Under the pieces are notes generated by a model. The model was not told the DNA's origin. It saw only the letters and a list, made by a program, of their open reading frames with translations, and ran no database searches. A stretch of 64,000 nucleotides of DNA, taken from an uncultured Erythrobacter sp. (GTDB taxonomy: Bacteria > Pseudomonadota > Alphaproteobacteria > Sphingomonadales > Sphingomonadaceae). The stretch is taken from positions 1-64,000 of the forward strand of contig CALBWA010000024.1 of the NCBI GenBank assembly GCA_937969505.1. Reading direction: 5' to 3'. Both the position numbers and the translations under genes were made by a program. Positions 43,278 through 52,288 of this stretch are shown one piece after another; position 1 is the first letter of the stretch; each line of letters opens with the position of its first letter.

Positions 43278-44615
43278 ATGACACGCAAATTCTTTGGCAC
43301 AGACGGCATCCGGGGCCGTACCAATTCAGGCCATATGACGGCCAGCACCGCCATGCGCGTGGGCCAGGCTGCCGGTGCCCATTTCGTGCGCGGCTCCCAT
43401 CGTCACCGGGTTGTGATCGGCAAGGATACGCGTCTGTCAGGCTATATGATGGAAAGCGCTCTGGTGGCAGGATTTACCAGCGTGGGTATGGATGTCATCA
43501 TGACCGGCCCCTTGCCTACGCCGGCAATTGCCATGCTAACTCGCGGCATGCGTGCTGACATCGGCGTGATGATTTCAGCCAGTCACAACCCTTATGAAGA
43601 CAATGGCATCAAGCTGTTCGGCCCGGATGGTTTCAAACTGTCGGATGAAACGGAATTGGCGATTGAAGCGCTGCTGGATTTGGAACCCAATCTGGTCGAG
43701 TCAGCTCAGATCGGTCGTGCCCGGCGGATTGAAGATGCACGCGGCCGTTATATCCACGCAGTCAAGGAATCGGTCTCGGATGACACCCGCTTTGATGGGC
43801 TGAAAGTGGTCGTCGATTGCGCAAACGGGGCCGCTTACCAAGTTGCCCCCGCCGCAATCTGGGAAATGGGCGCAGAAGTCATCTCTCTGGGTGTCGAACC
43901 TGATGGCACCAATATCAACGATGGCTGCGGTTCCACCTCCATTGGCGCGCTGCAAGCCAAAGTCGTCGAAAGTGGTGCCGACATCGGGATCGCGCTGGAT
44001 GGCGATGCGGACCGTCTGATCGTGGTCGACGAAAAAGGCACTGCAGTTGATGGTGATCAGATCATGGCGTTGATTGCGCATCGCATGCTGGAAAAGGGCG
44101 AGCTGAAAGGTGGCGGCGTGGTTGCAACCGTCATGTCGAATTTGGGGCTAGAACGTCGATTGGCCAGCATGGATCTCTCTCTGGAACGGACCAAAGTGGG
44201 TGACCGCTATGTGCTGGAACGGATGAAGCAGGGCGGATTCAATGTTGGCGGAGAGCAATCCGGCCATATGATCCTGCTCGATCATGCGACCACCGGTGAC
44301 GGGACAATTGCAGCCATGCGGGTGCTTGCCAGCATGGTGCGCACTGGACGCAGAGCCAGTGAATTGCTCAGCCAGTTTGAACCTGTCCCGCAATTGCTCA
44401 AAAATGTGCGCTATTCCGGCGGCGATCCGCTGTCGGCCAGCACGGTCAAGGCGGCCATCGCCGATGCAGAGCGCAAGCTGGAAGGCAATGGCAGGCTGGT
44501 TATACGCGCGTCCGGCACAGAACCGGTCATTCGGGTAATGGCGGAAGGGGACGATCCGGTACTGGTGGAAACGCTGGTCGATCAGGTCTGTGCAGCGGTT
44601 GAGGAAGCGGTCTGA
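43278..44615 (+). CDS. glmM: phosphoglucosamine mutase
   Basis: A 445-residue enzyme that converts glucosamine-6-phosphate to glucosamine-1-phosphate for peptidoglycan and LPS. The N-terminus [13 protein letters not shown], the catalytic serine S102 in [12 protein letters not shown], the metal loop ALDGDADRL and the sugar-binding GGEQSGHM are complete. ATG 43278 starts the conserved region; an ATG at 43260 would add six residues. Its stop shares one base with the DUF1272 start (TGATG). Confidence 0.96.
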   Translation: MTRKFFGTDGIRGRTNSGHMTASTAMRVGQAAGAHFVRGSHRHRVVIGKDTRLSGYMMESALVAGFTSVGMDVIMTGPLPTPAIAMLTRGMRADIGVMISASHNPYEDNGIKLFGPDGFKLSDETELAIEALLDLEPNLVESAQIGRARRIEDARGRYIHAVKESVSDDTRFDGLKVVVDCANGAAYQVAPAAIWEMGAEVISLGVEPDGTNINDGCGSTSIGALQAKVVESGADIGIALDGDADRLIVVDEKGTAVDGDQIMALIAHRMLEKGELKGGGVVATVMSNLGLERRLASMDLSLERTKVGDRYVLERMKQGGFNVGGEQSGHMILLDHATTGDGTIAAMRVLASMVRTGRRASELLSQFEPVPQLLKNVRYSGGDPLSASTVKAAIADAERKLEGNGRLVIRASGTEPVIRVMAEGDDPVLVETLVDQVCAAVEEAV

Positions 44616-44839
44616 TGCTTGAAATGCGTCCCGACTGCGAACGGTGCGGCAAGGATTTGCCCGCTGAACATCCAGCTGCGTTCATTTGCAGCTTTGAATG
44701 CACCTTTTGCGCCGATTGTGCTGATTCACTGGATGATGCCTGCCCCAATTGCGGCGGAGAATTGATGGACCGTCCCACCCGCAGCCGTGCCTTGCAGGAA
44801 AAGGCCCCACCCTCCACCAAGCGAAGGTTCGCTGGATGA
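44615..44839 (+). CDS. DUF1272 small zinc-ribbon protein
   Basis: A 74-residue protein with eight cysteines in CxxC-like pairs (CERCGKDLP, CSFECTFCADCADS, CPNCGGEL), matching the DUF1272 family that begins LEMRPDCERC. It probably binds one or two zinc ions. Its ATG overlaps the glmM stop and its stop overlaps the thiD start, so all three are translationally coupled. Function unknown. Confidence 0.85.
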   Translation: MLEMRPDCERCGKDLPAEHPAAFICSFECTFCADCADSLDDACPNCGGELMDRPTRSRALQEKAPPSTKRRFAG

Positions 44840-45666
44840 GCGAGCCAGAGGCAACGACCACAGTACCACCGCGCATTTTGTCGGTCGCCGGTTCGGACAG
44901 TTCTGGTGGCGCGGGCATTCAGGCTGATATCAAGACCATCACAATGCTGGGCGGCTATGGAATGACTGCATTGACCGCAGCCACCGCGCAAAACTCACAA
45001 GGATTGCAGGCCATCGCCCCGCTTGGAGGGGAGTTTGTCGCCACCCAAATCGCCTCATGCGTGGACGACATCGGTGTGGATGCAGTCAAGATCGGCATGC
45101 TCCACGATGTCGATATCATCAATCATGTGGCGGAGGGACTGACAGCGCTCGACCGCGCAATTCCCATCGTGCTCGACCCGGTCATGGTGGCCACGTCAGG
45201 CGCGGCCCTGATCACACCAGATGCCAGCGCAGCCATCCAGGAAAAGCTCTTCCCGCTGGCGACCTTGTTGACCCCCAATTTGCCAGAATTGGGGCATTTG
45301 CTTGGCCGCAACCTAACCGACAGTTCCCAAATGGCCGATGCCGCAGAAGAGCTGTCCAATCAGAGCGGCGCGGCGGTGCTGGCCAAGGGTGGCCACACTT
45401 CTGATGCTCGCATCATCGACATTTTGTTCGTTCAAGGTGAACGTGCGGTCAGCTTCAATCATGCCCGGATCGATACCCGCCATACGCATGGCACCGGTTG
45501 CACATTGTCGTCTGCCATTGCCACGCTTTTGGGTCACGGTCAGCCATTGGAACATGCCGTCAGGCTGGGCCGACAATTCGTGCTGCAGGCCATCCAGAAT
45601 GCGCCCGGCTTTGGCCAAGGCAATGGCCCGCTGGGCCACCAGGCGGTTGGCCGGAAGAAAGGCTGA
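44836..45666 (+). CDS. thiD: hydroxymethylpyrimidine/phosphomethylpyrimidine kinase
   Basis: A 276-residue ribokinase-fold enzyme that phosphorylates HMP and HMP-P for thiamine synthesis. Motifs: AGSDSSGGAGIQADIKTI at the N-terminus, VLDPVMVATSGAAL, and the anion-hole/catalytic THGTGCTLSSAIA with the base in GTGC. ATG 44836 overlaps the DUF1272 stop (ATGA). Convergent with the LOG-family gene. Confidence 0.95.
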   Translation: MSEPEATTTVPPRILSVAGSDSSGGAGIQADIKTITMLGGYGMTALTAATAQNSQGLQAIAPLGGEFVATQIASCVDDIGVDAVKIGMLHDVDIINHVAEGLTALDRAIPIVLDPVMVATSGAALITPDASAAIQEKLFPLATLLTPNLPELGHLLGRNLTDSSQMADAAEELSNQSGAAVLAKGGHTSDARIIDILFVQGERAVSFNHARIDTRHTHGTGCTLSSAIATLLGHGQPLEHAVRLGRQFVLQAIQNAPGFGQGNGPLGHQAVGRKKG

Positions 45667-45687
45667 TCCTGCGCTCTGCGCCCCGCG

Positions 45688-46560
45688 TTAGCCCTTGAGA
45701 TCGTAAAACGCGCGGACATGCTCCCATGCATCATCTGCGGTTTCGCACCAATGGAACAACTCAAGATCCTTTTTCGAGATCGTGCCTTCCTCGGCAATCG
45801 CTTCGAAATCGACAACACGTGTCCAGAAATCCTTGCCGAACAGCAGGATCGGGATCGGCTTCATCTTGCCGGTTTGGATCAGAGTCAGCAGCTCGAAGAA
45901 TTCATCAAAGGTACCAAAGCCGCCGGGAAACACTGCGACGGCCCTTGCCCGCAGGAGGAAATGCATTTTGCGCAGCGCAAAATAGTGGAAATTGAGAGAC
46001 AGGTAAGGAGTAACATAGGCGTTGGGCGCCTGCTCGTGCGGCAGGATGATGTTAAGCCCGATGGACTCAGCGCCAGCATCTGATGCCCCGCGGTTGGCTG
46101 CTTCCATAATCGAAGGGCCTCCACCAGAGCATACGACGAATTGGCGCAAGCCTTCTTCGATAATGGCTTTCTCGCTGACCAGCCGGGCAAGCTTGTAGGC
46201 TTCATGATAATATTTCGCCTTGTCGGCTAGGCTCTGGGCGACCTTCTGCTCGTACTCCGTGCCATTTTTGGCAGCGTCGATCTTGGCTTGGGCTTCTTCA
46301 GGCGAAGGGATACGGGCAGACCCGTACATGACCATGGTTGATCCGACGCGTGCTTCGTCGAGCAGCATCTCGGGCTTGAGCAACTCCAGCTGGAAGCGAA
46401 CCGGGCGCAATTCGTCGCGAAGCAGAAAATCGGTGTCGCGAAATGCCAGCTTATAGGCTGGATGCCGCGTCTGCGGGGTTTGCTCGGGGCAATCGTCAGT
46501 GAATTGAACTTCCTGCTTTGCAGGATAGAATTTGCGATCGTTCAGGTCTTTTTCAGTCAT
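45688..46560 (-). CDS. LOG-family (TIGR00730) nucleotide-binding protein
   Basis: A 290-residue protein of the lysine-decarboxylase-like fold. The signatures are CSGGGPSIMEAANRGA and the phosphoribohydrolase motif PGGFGTFDEFFE (PGGxGTxxE). Short relatives release cytokinin bases or hydrolyse nucleotides such as AMP; this longer form has an 80-residue N-terminal extension before the core. Physiological substrate unknown. Confidence 0.87.
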   Translation of the reverse strand: MTEKDLNDRKFYPAKQEVQFTDDCPEQTPQTRHPAYKLAFRDTDFLLRDELRPVRFQLELLKPEMLLDEARVGSTMVMYGSARIPSPEEAQAKIDAAKNGTEYEQKVAQSLADKAKYYHEAYKLARLVSEKAIIEEGLRQFVVCSGGGPSIMEAANRGASDAGAESIGLNIILPHEQAPNAYVTPYLSLNFHYFALRKMHFLLRARAVAVFPGGFGTFDEFFELLTLIQTGKMKPIPILLFGKDFWTRVVDFEAIAEEGTISKKDLELFHWCETADDAWEHVRAFYDLKG

Positions 46561-46665
46561 GTCAGCGGCCTAGGCGCGGTTGGCGCGTTCGGCAAGACCA
46601 AGTCGTTTGCAAGCACCGGTTCGGCGCGGCGCAAATCGCCGCGAGTTCATCGGTTTGAATTGAGC

Positions 46666-46739
46666 TGGATGCCCCGTGAGGATTCGAACCTCAATTGACG
46701 GAGTCAGAGTCCGTAGTCTTACCATTAGACGACGGGGCA
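46666..46739 (-). tRNA. tRNA-Gln (anticodon CTG)
   Basis: On the minus strand: acceptor TGCCCCG/CGGGGCA, D arm GTCTAATGGTAAGAC, anticodon stem ACGGA/TCCGT with loop CTCTGAC (anticodon CTG), T arm with GGTTCGAATCC, and encoded CCA at 46668-46666. Length 74 bases. Confidence 0.95.
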
Positions 46740-46794
46740 GGAGCGGCGGGCCTCTAAACCGGACCTATCATGCGGTCAAGTGCCGATCATCGGC

Positions 46795-48267
46795 CTATCG
46801 GGCCATCATCTGCGATAAGGTGTCCGCGATCTGCTGCATGGCATCGTGGAGCCAGCCCTGCATTGCATCGTCATCCATGCCATCGAGCATGGTGATCTGA
46901 GGCATGGAAATACCAATCCGCAAGGTGCCCCCCCAATCACCATTCTTCAATCGAACGCAGCGCACCGGTTGGCCCAGCCTGATGCCCACTTCCACAAGGG
47001 CACGATGGATAGCCTGGGCATCCTCAAAGGTGAGGTCACGAACACGCTGTTCGTCTTGCGACCGGGTCAGATCAATCGTGAACAGAGTCTGCATTTCAAT
47101 CGGGTGCTCGGCCAGCTCCTCAGGATGATCCGTTGGCGCGCTGGCGACGATATGCACATCCAGTTCGCGCGCAAGCCGGTCGGTCGCTGCACCAAAGGCA
47201 GCGACAACGCGTTTGATCTTCGTAATTTCAAGCGCTTGGAACCGCTCAAGCTCATGCACTGCTGCCGCAAGACGCAGGGCCAATCCGGGGTTTCCCGTGG
47301 CTGGACACGAATTGCGGCCCGGCCACGCATCCGGCACTTCGTTGCGACGGAACACACTCGCAATGCCTTCGGGCAGGAAGTGTGCGTCCTTTGCAAGTCC
47401 AGCAGGAAGCAGAGCGAAACCGCTGAACGGTGGACCACCCATGAATTTGGATCCGGTTATGAATACGATGATCTGGCGCGCCAGATAATCCTGCACTGCA
47501 GCGCTGGTAATGCGGGCCTGGCAGGCATCGACCACAAATCCGATGTTGGATCCGAACCGGTCAATCAGGAGGTCAATATGTTCAAGCGATGGGAGGACGA
47601 GACCCGTTTTTGACCCGTGTACGACATGCAACAGGGGAAACTGATCCTGCTGTTGAGCTGCGGTAATGGACCGTACCATTTCAGCCAGCAGCGCATCGCT
47701 GGTCTGCGCGCGGCCCTGATCGCATCGGATCGGCATATCCCACAGCGTTATAGGCGGCATGCCCGCAATCGGCTGACCCGGCTTAACCTGCACCCCGAGG
47801 GCGGTTTGTTGCGCAAAATAGTGGCCCGCTGCACTGTGGATGCAGCCTGATCCGATTTCGTCCGCGCCGAGCAGGAAGTTGGCGACCCCGCCCTGCCTGC
47901 GGCCCGCAGCAGCCATTAGCCCCACATATTCCAGATCGGTCCCAGATGGCGCAAAAAAGACATCAGTTTGCTCGTCGAGCTCATAGCACCGCCGAATTTT
48001 CTCACGCAGTCCGTCAAGCAGCTTCGCGTACGAGGCATCTTCGGCGAGCGCTTCTGCACGATCGGCTAAAATTTCTGCCAAGTAGGCCTGCCCCGACAGG
48101 CTTAGATCGTTCGCAGTCGACGACGCCAGGACAATCCCGTCGGTTGGCATAGGCGAACTGTAGTAGCGATTGAGGCCCGTGTGGGCATCCAGCACGATAC
48201 GCTCGTCACCACCACTGGTAAGCCATTGGACCATCGGATCCTGCAAGGTCGGACTTGGCTGGGTCAA
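46795..48267 (-). CDS. fold-type-I PLP-dependent enzyme of unknown function
   Basis: A 490-residue protein with the signs of class V-type PLP enzymes: FFAPSGTDLEYVGLMAA (phosphate-binding loop), HVVHGSKTGL, VVDACQAR (aspartate to the pyridine nitrogen) and FITGSKFMGGPPFSGF, where the lysine should bind PLP. It does not look like a standard cysteine desulfurase or serine aminotransferase, because the flanking blocks are different and it is about 100 residues longer. It is divergent from an ATP-grasp gene with a 135-base shared promoter gap. A joint biosynthetic step is possible. Confidence 0.7.
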   Translation of the reverse strand: MTQPSPTLQDPMVQWLTSGGDERIVLDAHTGLNRYYSSPMPTDGIVLASSTANDLSLSGQAYLAEILADRAEALAEDASYAKLLDGLREKIRRCYELDEQTDVFFAPSGTDLEYVGLMAAAGRRQGGVANFLLGADEIGSGCIHSAAGHYFAQQTALGVQVKPGQPIAGMPPITLWDMPIRCDQGRAQTSDALLAEMVRSITAAQQQDQFPLLHVVHGSKTGLVLPSLEHIDLLIDRFGSNIGFVVDACQARITSAAVQDYLARQIIVFITGSKFMGGPPFSGFALLPAGLAKDAHFLPEGIASVFRRNEVPDAWPGRNSCPATGNPGLALRLAAAVHELERFQALEITKIKRVVAAFGAATDRLARELDVHIVASAPTDHPEELAEHPIEMQTLFTIDLTRSQDEQRVRDLTFEDAQAIHRALVEVGIRLGQPVRCVRLKNGDWGGTLRIGISMPQITMLDGMDDDAMQGWLHDAMQQIADTLSQMMAR

Positions 48268-48402
48268 TTAAGTGCTGTCTCTTCTTTCCCGACGTGTCAG
48301 CGGTAATGCAAATCAGAAATTGCGAAGCTCGCCACAGCGGCTAAGGCAGCTTTGAACTGGGAGCAACCATACATGTGCCTAGCTATACGATAAGGATCAA
48401 TT

Positions 48403-49404
48403 GTGTCGCCGCTGAGAATCTCTGAAACTGCCAAGCGCGATTTGAAGCTTCTGTTCATAGCCAAGCATGCCATGAGCAAGGGCGATCTTGATCAGGTCGA
48501 CGGCAATCATGCAGTCTATCACCACGAGACCCGGACAATTCTGGAAGGGCTGTTCGATAAGCTTGTGGTCGCCGATTCCTATGAAGCCTTGCTAACCGAT
48601 CCCGGCGTCGATTTCGTATTTCCGCTGCTCAACCGCGGCGGCTTCTTTAATTCTGAAATGCTGTGCCCGTTGCTCTGCAATCGTCTGGGAATCCCTTTTC
48701 TGGGCGCCAACCCAATCATGCGTGGCCAATCTGACGATAAGCATCTGACCAAGTTGGAAGGGGTCGCTCGCGGGGTGCCCACGTGCAACTGGGCGGTCTA
48801 TCGCGCTGGTGCACCAATCGATCCAGGCCGCTGCCCAGAGGGTGACAGATTTGTCATCAAGCCCAACAACAGTTCGGCCAGTTGGGGGCTGGGTGACGCG
48901 ACCGACTGGGCCGGAGTAAAGTCAGCCGTCGAGGCCATTCACCAGGAAGGTTATGATGCCATAGTCGAGCCCTTCATGAAGGGCAGCGACGTTGAAGTGC
49001 CTGTGGTCGAAATGCCCAGCGGCCCATTCATCATGCCGCCGATGCTGTTCAAGCAGGCCGACCCGGAACATTTGCGCACGCATGAAGAAAAGCGCGACCT
49101 GGTTGATCGCTCGCAGAAATATGAGCTTGTCCCCTTTGAAGCTGAGACCGCTTGGCCAAAAATCAAAGCAATGACGCTGGCATTGGCGGAAATCTTTCGA
49201 CCCTTCGACTATGGCAGGTTTGAATTCCGTTATGATGAGGCGACTGGCGAAGTGAACCTTCTGGAAGTCAATCTGCAATGCAATTTGTGGTCACAGAAGG
49301 TCTATGGCCGATCTGCACAGCTTCTGGGATGGAGCCAAACCGAGCTGATTGAAACGATCATCGCGCAGTCTTTGATGCGGCAGGGATTGATGCAACAGCC
49401 CTGA
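48403..49404 (+). CDS. ATP-grasp ligase, D-Ala-D-Ala-ligase-like
   Basis: A 333-residue ATP-grasp protein. Visible are an N-terminal region ending LGIPFLGANPIMRGQSDDKHLTK, the ATP-binding DRFVIKPNNSSASWGLG, YDAIVEPFMKGSDVEVPVVE and the metal-binding FEFRYDEATGEVNLLEVNLQCNLW. The family joins a carboxylate to an amine with ATP, as in D-Ala-D-Ala ligase. The chemistry here is unknown. Start is GTG 48403 with AAGGAT six bases upstream. It is divergent from the PLP enzyme, which could supply the amine (inference). Confidence 0.8.
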   Translation: MSPLRISETAKRDLKLLFIAKHAMSKGDLDQVDGNHAVYHHETRTILEGLFDKLVVADSYEALLTDPGVDFVFPLLNRGGFFNSEMLCPLLCNRLGIPFLGANPIMRGQSDDKHLTKLEGVARGVPTCNWAVYRAGAPIDPGRCPEGDRFVIKPNNSSASWGLGDATDWAGVKSAVEAIHQEGYDAIVEPFMKGSDVEVPVVEMPSGPFIMPPMLFKQADPEHLRTHEEKRDLVDRSQKYELVPFEAETAWPKIKAMTLALAEIFRPFDYGRFEFRYDEATGEVNLLEVNLQCNLWSQKVYGRSAQLLGWSQTELIETIIAQSLMRQGLMQQP

Positions 49405-49511
49405 TTGATGCGCCCAATACACTGCAAACTTGCCGATTTGCCGCAGAAAAGCTAGCATTGTGGCAGGTCCTCGTCCTCACAGGGGTACGAGAGGAAAAGA
49501 AAGCAGTGATT

Positions 49512-50840
49512 ATGGCGGACTATTCTCCGCCGGACAGCAATAGGAAGGCTGGCAAAAAAAGGGGCGGCAAGTCCGGTAAAGTAGCTGATTTTCGCTACAA
49601 GCGCGCCTCACAGCCAAACGATACCCGCACAGCCCGCAAGGGCCGGTCGAACAATGCTGCGCACAGAAACGCGAAGCCACATCCGCCGCAGGTCGGCCCT
49701 TCCAAGCATCCATCCAATCCCAAAAAAAACATTGCAGGCCCCAACCCGCAATCTGCAGCGTCGCGCTTCCAGCCGAGCAATAAGCCGCGTCAGAACCGCC
49801 CCTATCCTAGGCAGGCCTATGCTGCGCTTGATTTGGGGACCAACAACTGCCGCCTCCTGATTGCTCGTCCATCGGGCCAAAATTTCACAGTGATCGATGC
49901 CTTCAGCCGCGTGGTCAAACTTGGCGAAAACCTGGCGACATCTGGAAAACTGTCTGACGAGGCAATGGATCGCACGCTGGCGGCGCTGAAAATCTGCGCT
50001 GAAAAACTGCAACGTCGCAATGTTTACCTCGCCCGCTCGGTTGCAACAGAGGCCTGTCGCAGGGCCGCCAATGGGGTTGAGTTCATCGATCGCGTGCGGC
50101 GCGAAACCGGTATCGCACTGGATATCATCAGTGCGCAGGAAGAGGCGCGTCTGGCGGTCCTGGGATGCCACATTCTGCTTGAGCAAGGTGACGGCCCGGC
50201 GATCATCTTCGATATCGGTGGCGGATCGACGGAACTTGTTCTGTTGGAACCTGGCGGAAAGGTGCCCCGCATTCTGGACTGGCAAAGCGTTCCGTGGGGC
50301 GTGGTTTCGCTGACCGACACTGTTGGCCGGGTCGAGGGCCCTGACGATGTGCGCGCCGAGCGATACGCAGAAATGCGCCGTGTGGTGATGGAAAGCTTTG
50401 CTCCTTTTGCCGAGCGAATCGCCCACGCATCGCTCCATCCGGACATCCGTCTGCTGGGCACAAGCGGCACCGTCACGACCCTTGCCAGCCTGCATCTGGA
50501 ATTGCCCCAGTATGATCGCAATCAAGTCGATGGGCTTATTGTGCCATCTCAGTCAATGCGCGATATAAGCTCTCGCCTTTCCAGCCTGTCGCCAGAAAAG
50601 CGCAGCGAAGTGCCCTGCATCGGGCAAGACCGGTCCGAGCTGGTTGTTGCTGGCTGCGCTATTCTGGAGAGTATCCTCGACATCTGGCCGGCCAAGCGGC
50701 TGGGGGTGGCGGATCGCGGAATTCGTGAAGGCATCTTGCGCAGCCTGATGGCCGCTGACTTTGACAATAATCGAGAACGTTCGAAGCAGCCTCCATCCGC
50801 CCAAAGAAGTTCTGCAACCCCAACTGCACCAAAGCACTGA
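49512..50840 (+). CDS. Ppx/GppA phosphatase with basic disordered N-terminus
   Basis: A 442-residue protein. Residues 1-100 are Lys/Arg/Pro/Asn/Ser-rich and disordered. The Ppx/GppA actin-like core starts with AYAALDLGTNNCRLLIA, continues with SVATEACRRAANG, FDIGGGSTELVLL and LLGTSGTVTTLA. Such enzymes hydrolyse polyphosphate or pppGpp. The C-terminal HD-like domain of long Ppx is missing, as in many alphaproteobacterial forms. It is followed by rlmE after 11 bases. The basic extension is like nucleic-acid-binding tails. Confidence 0.87.
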   Translation: MADYSPPDSNRKAGKKRGGKSGKVADFRYKRASQPNDTRTARKGRSNNAAHRNAKPHPPQVGPSKHPSNPKKNIAGPNPQSAASRFQPSNKPRQNRPYPRQAYAALDLGTNNCRLLIARPSGQNFTVIDAFSRVVKLGENLATSGKLSDEAMDRTLAALKICAEKLQRRNVYLARSVATEACRRAANGVEFIDRVRRETGIALDIISAQEEARLAVLGCHILLEQGDGPAIIFDIGGGSTELVLLEPGGKVPRILDWQSVPWGVVSLTDTVGRVEGPDDVRAERYAEMRRVVMESFAPFAERIAHASLHPDIRLLGTSGTVTTLASLHLELPQYDRNQVDGLIVPSQSMRDISSRLSSLSPEKRSEVPCIGQDRSELVVAGCAILESILDIWPAKRLGVADRGIREGILRSLMAADFDNNRERSKQPPSAQRSSATPTAPKH

Positions 50841-50851
50841 GCGATACGATA

Positions 50852-51523
50852 ATGAGCCGATCAGGACGCAATCCGGACCGCCGTGTTCGCAGCGCGAAAA
50901 AGCGCAGCCAGTCATCAATCAAGTGGCTTGAGCGACAATTGAACGATCCTTACGTCAAACAGGCAAAGGCTGACGGCTATCGCAGCAGGGCCGCATACAA
51001 ATTGCTTGAGCTGGACGAGAAGTTCGATCTTGTCAGAGGCATAAAGCGAGTTGTGGACCTGGGCATTGCACCCGGTGGTTGGAGCCAGGTCATCCGCAGA
51101 AAAGCTCCGAAGGCGGGGATTGTCGGCATTGATCTGTTGCCAACCGAGCCGATTGACGGTGTGACCATTCTGGAAATGGATTTCATGGACGATGCAGCGC
51201 CGGCTCTCTTGGAGCAAGCTCTGGACGGCCCGCCCGACCTAGTATTGTCAGATATGGCGGCCAATACGGTCGGGCACAAGCAAACCGATCATCTGCGGAC
51301 CATGGGGCTGGTTGAAGCAGCGGCATGGTTTGCGATTGAAACGCTCGAACCCAAAGGAACATTCGTCGCGAAAGTTCTCGCAGGGGGCACCGACAATGAC
51401 CTGCTGTCCCTGCTCAAAAAGCATTTCACCACGGTAAAACATGCCAAGCCACCGGCCAGCCGCAAAGGGTCATCGGAATGGTATGTGGTCGCCCAAGGGT
51501 TCAAGGGCGAGCCGAAAAACTAA
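50852..51523 (+). CDS. rlmE: 23S rRNA 2'-O-methyltransferase RlmE (FtsJ/RrmJ)
   Basis: A 223-residue methyltransferase that modifies U2552 of 23S rRNA. Visible are SRAAYKLLELDEKF (first catalytic lysine), VVDLGIAPGGWSQV (SAM binding), LVLSDMAANTVGHK (catalytic Asp), GTFVAKVLAGG (catalytic Lys) and SSEWYVVAQGF (catalytic Glu). The N-terminal 25 residues are basic. Adjacent to ppx, as is common in alphaproteobacteria. Confidence 0.95.
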   Translation: MSRSGRNPDRRVRSAKKRSQSSIKWLERQLNDPYVKQAKADGYRSRAAYKLLELDEKFDLVRGIKRVVDLGIAPGGWSQVIRRKAPKAGIVGIDLLPTEPIDGVTILEMDFMDDAAPALLEQALDGPPDLVLSDMAANTVGHKQTDHLRTMGLVEAAAWFAIETLEPKGTFVAKVLAGGTDNDLLSLLKKHFTTVKHAKPPASRKGSSEWYVVAQGFKGEPKN

Positions 51524-51526
51524 CGT

Positions 51527-52138
51527 TTACTCGACTGCTTCGGCCTCTACTTCAGCTTCTGCTTCAGCATCATCGCCTTCAGTCTCGCTGTCAGCAACAA
51601 CTTCAACATATTCAGGTACGGGTAGGTTCGAGCCATACTCGTTCATGTAGATAGCAACAGCAGCGCGATCTTCGATCTTGCTCAGACCAGCAAAGCTCAT
51701 CTTAGTGCCATTGGCGAAGGCGCGCGGGCTTTTCAGCCATGCATCCATGGTCTCCCAATCCCAGACACCGCCTTTGTCAACCAGAGCTGAGGAATAGGCA
51801 TAACCGGGGACATGCGAGCCAATCTGGCTGCCCATGACGGCCCACAGATTCGGGCCGATGCCATTAGCACCGCCCTGTTCAATCGTGTGGCACGCAGTGC
51901 ATTTGGCAAAAACCTGCTCGCCCTTACTTGCATCCACGCCTTCCATATTCAGCGCTTCGGCCATCGTCATCTCGGCTTCGCCACCTTCCGTCTCAACCCC
52001 TTCAATCACATAGCCAAGCGTTTCAGGACGCTCTGGCTTGTCAGCGTGAAAAAACTTTCCGCTGACAATGGAAAGGCCCAGCGCAATGATGCCTGCAAAA
52101 AGCACCCAGCCGGCAATAGTGTTAAAGCGATCATCCAT
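51527..52138 (-). CDS. membrane-anchored c-type cytochrome with acidic C-terminal tail
   Basis: A 203-residue cytochrome c. One N-terminal membrane helix (about 8-27) is retained as an anchor. The haem site is CTACH (80-84), with GIGPNLW and the axial methionine in TKMSFAGL, as in cytochrome c2/c552-type domains. The last 25 residues are almost wholly Glu, Asp, Ala and Val, an unusual acidic tail. It likely carries electrons between the bc1 complex and an oxidase. It starts 150 bases from the divergent pheA start. Confidence 0.9.
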   Translation of the reverse strand: MDDRFNTIAGWVLFAGIIALGLSIVSGKFFHADKPERPETLGYVIEGVETEGGEAEMTMAEALNMEGVDASKGEQVFAKCTACHTIEQGGANGIGPNLWAVMGSQIGSHVPGYAYSSALVDKGGVWDWETMDAWLKSPRAFANGTKMSFAGLSKIEDRAAVAIYMNEYGSNLPVPEYVEVVADSETEGDDAEAEAEVEAEAVE

Positions 52139-52288
52139 GGTCTGATAAGGTCCGCGAGTTGTCGAATGTTCAGTTGCGCGTGGCTCTAGTCTCGCCGCGC
52201 GTTTGGTGCAAGTGCGATGGTGGTTTCATTTGTTGCTATTCGTGCAACAGGCTTGCAGCAACGCCCATGCGGGGATAGCAGCCCTCCC

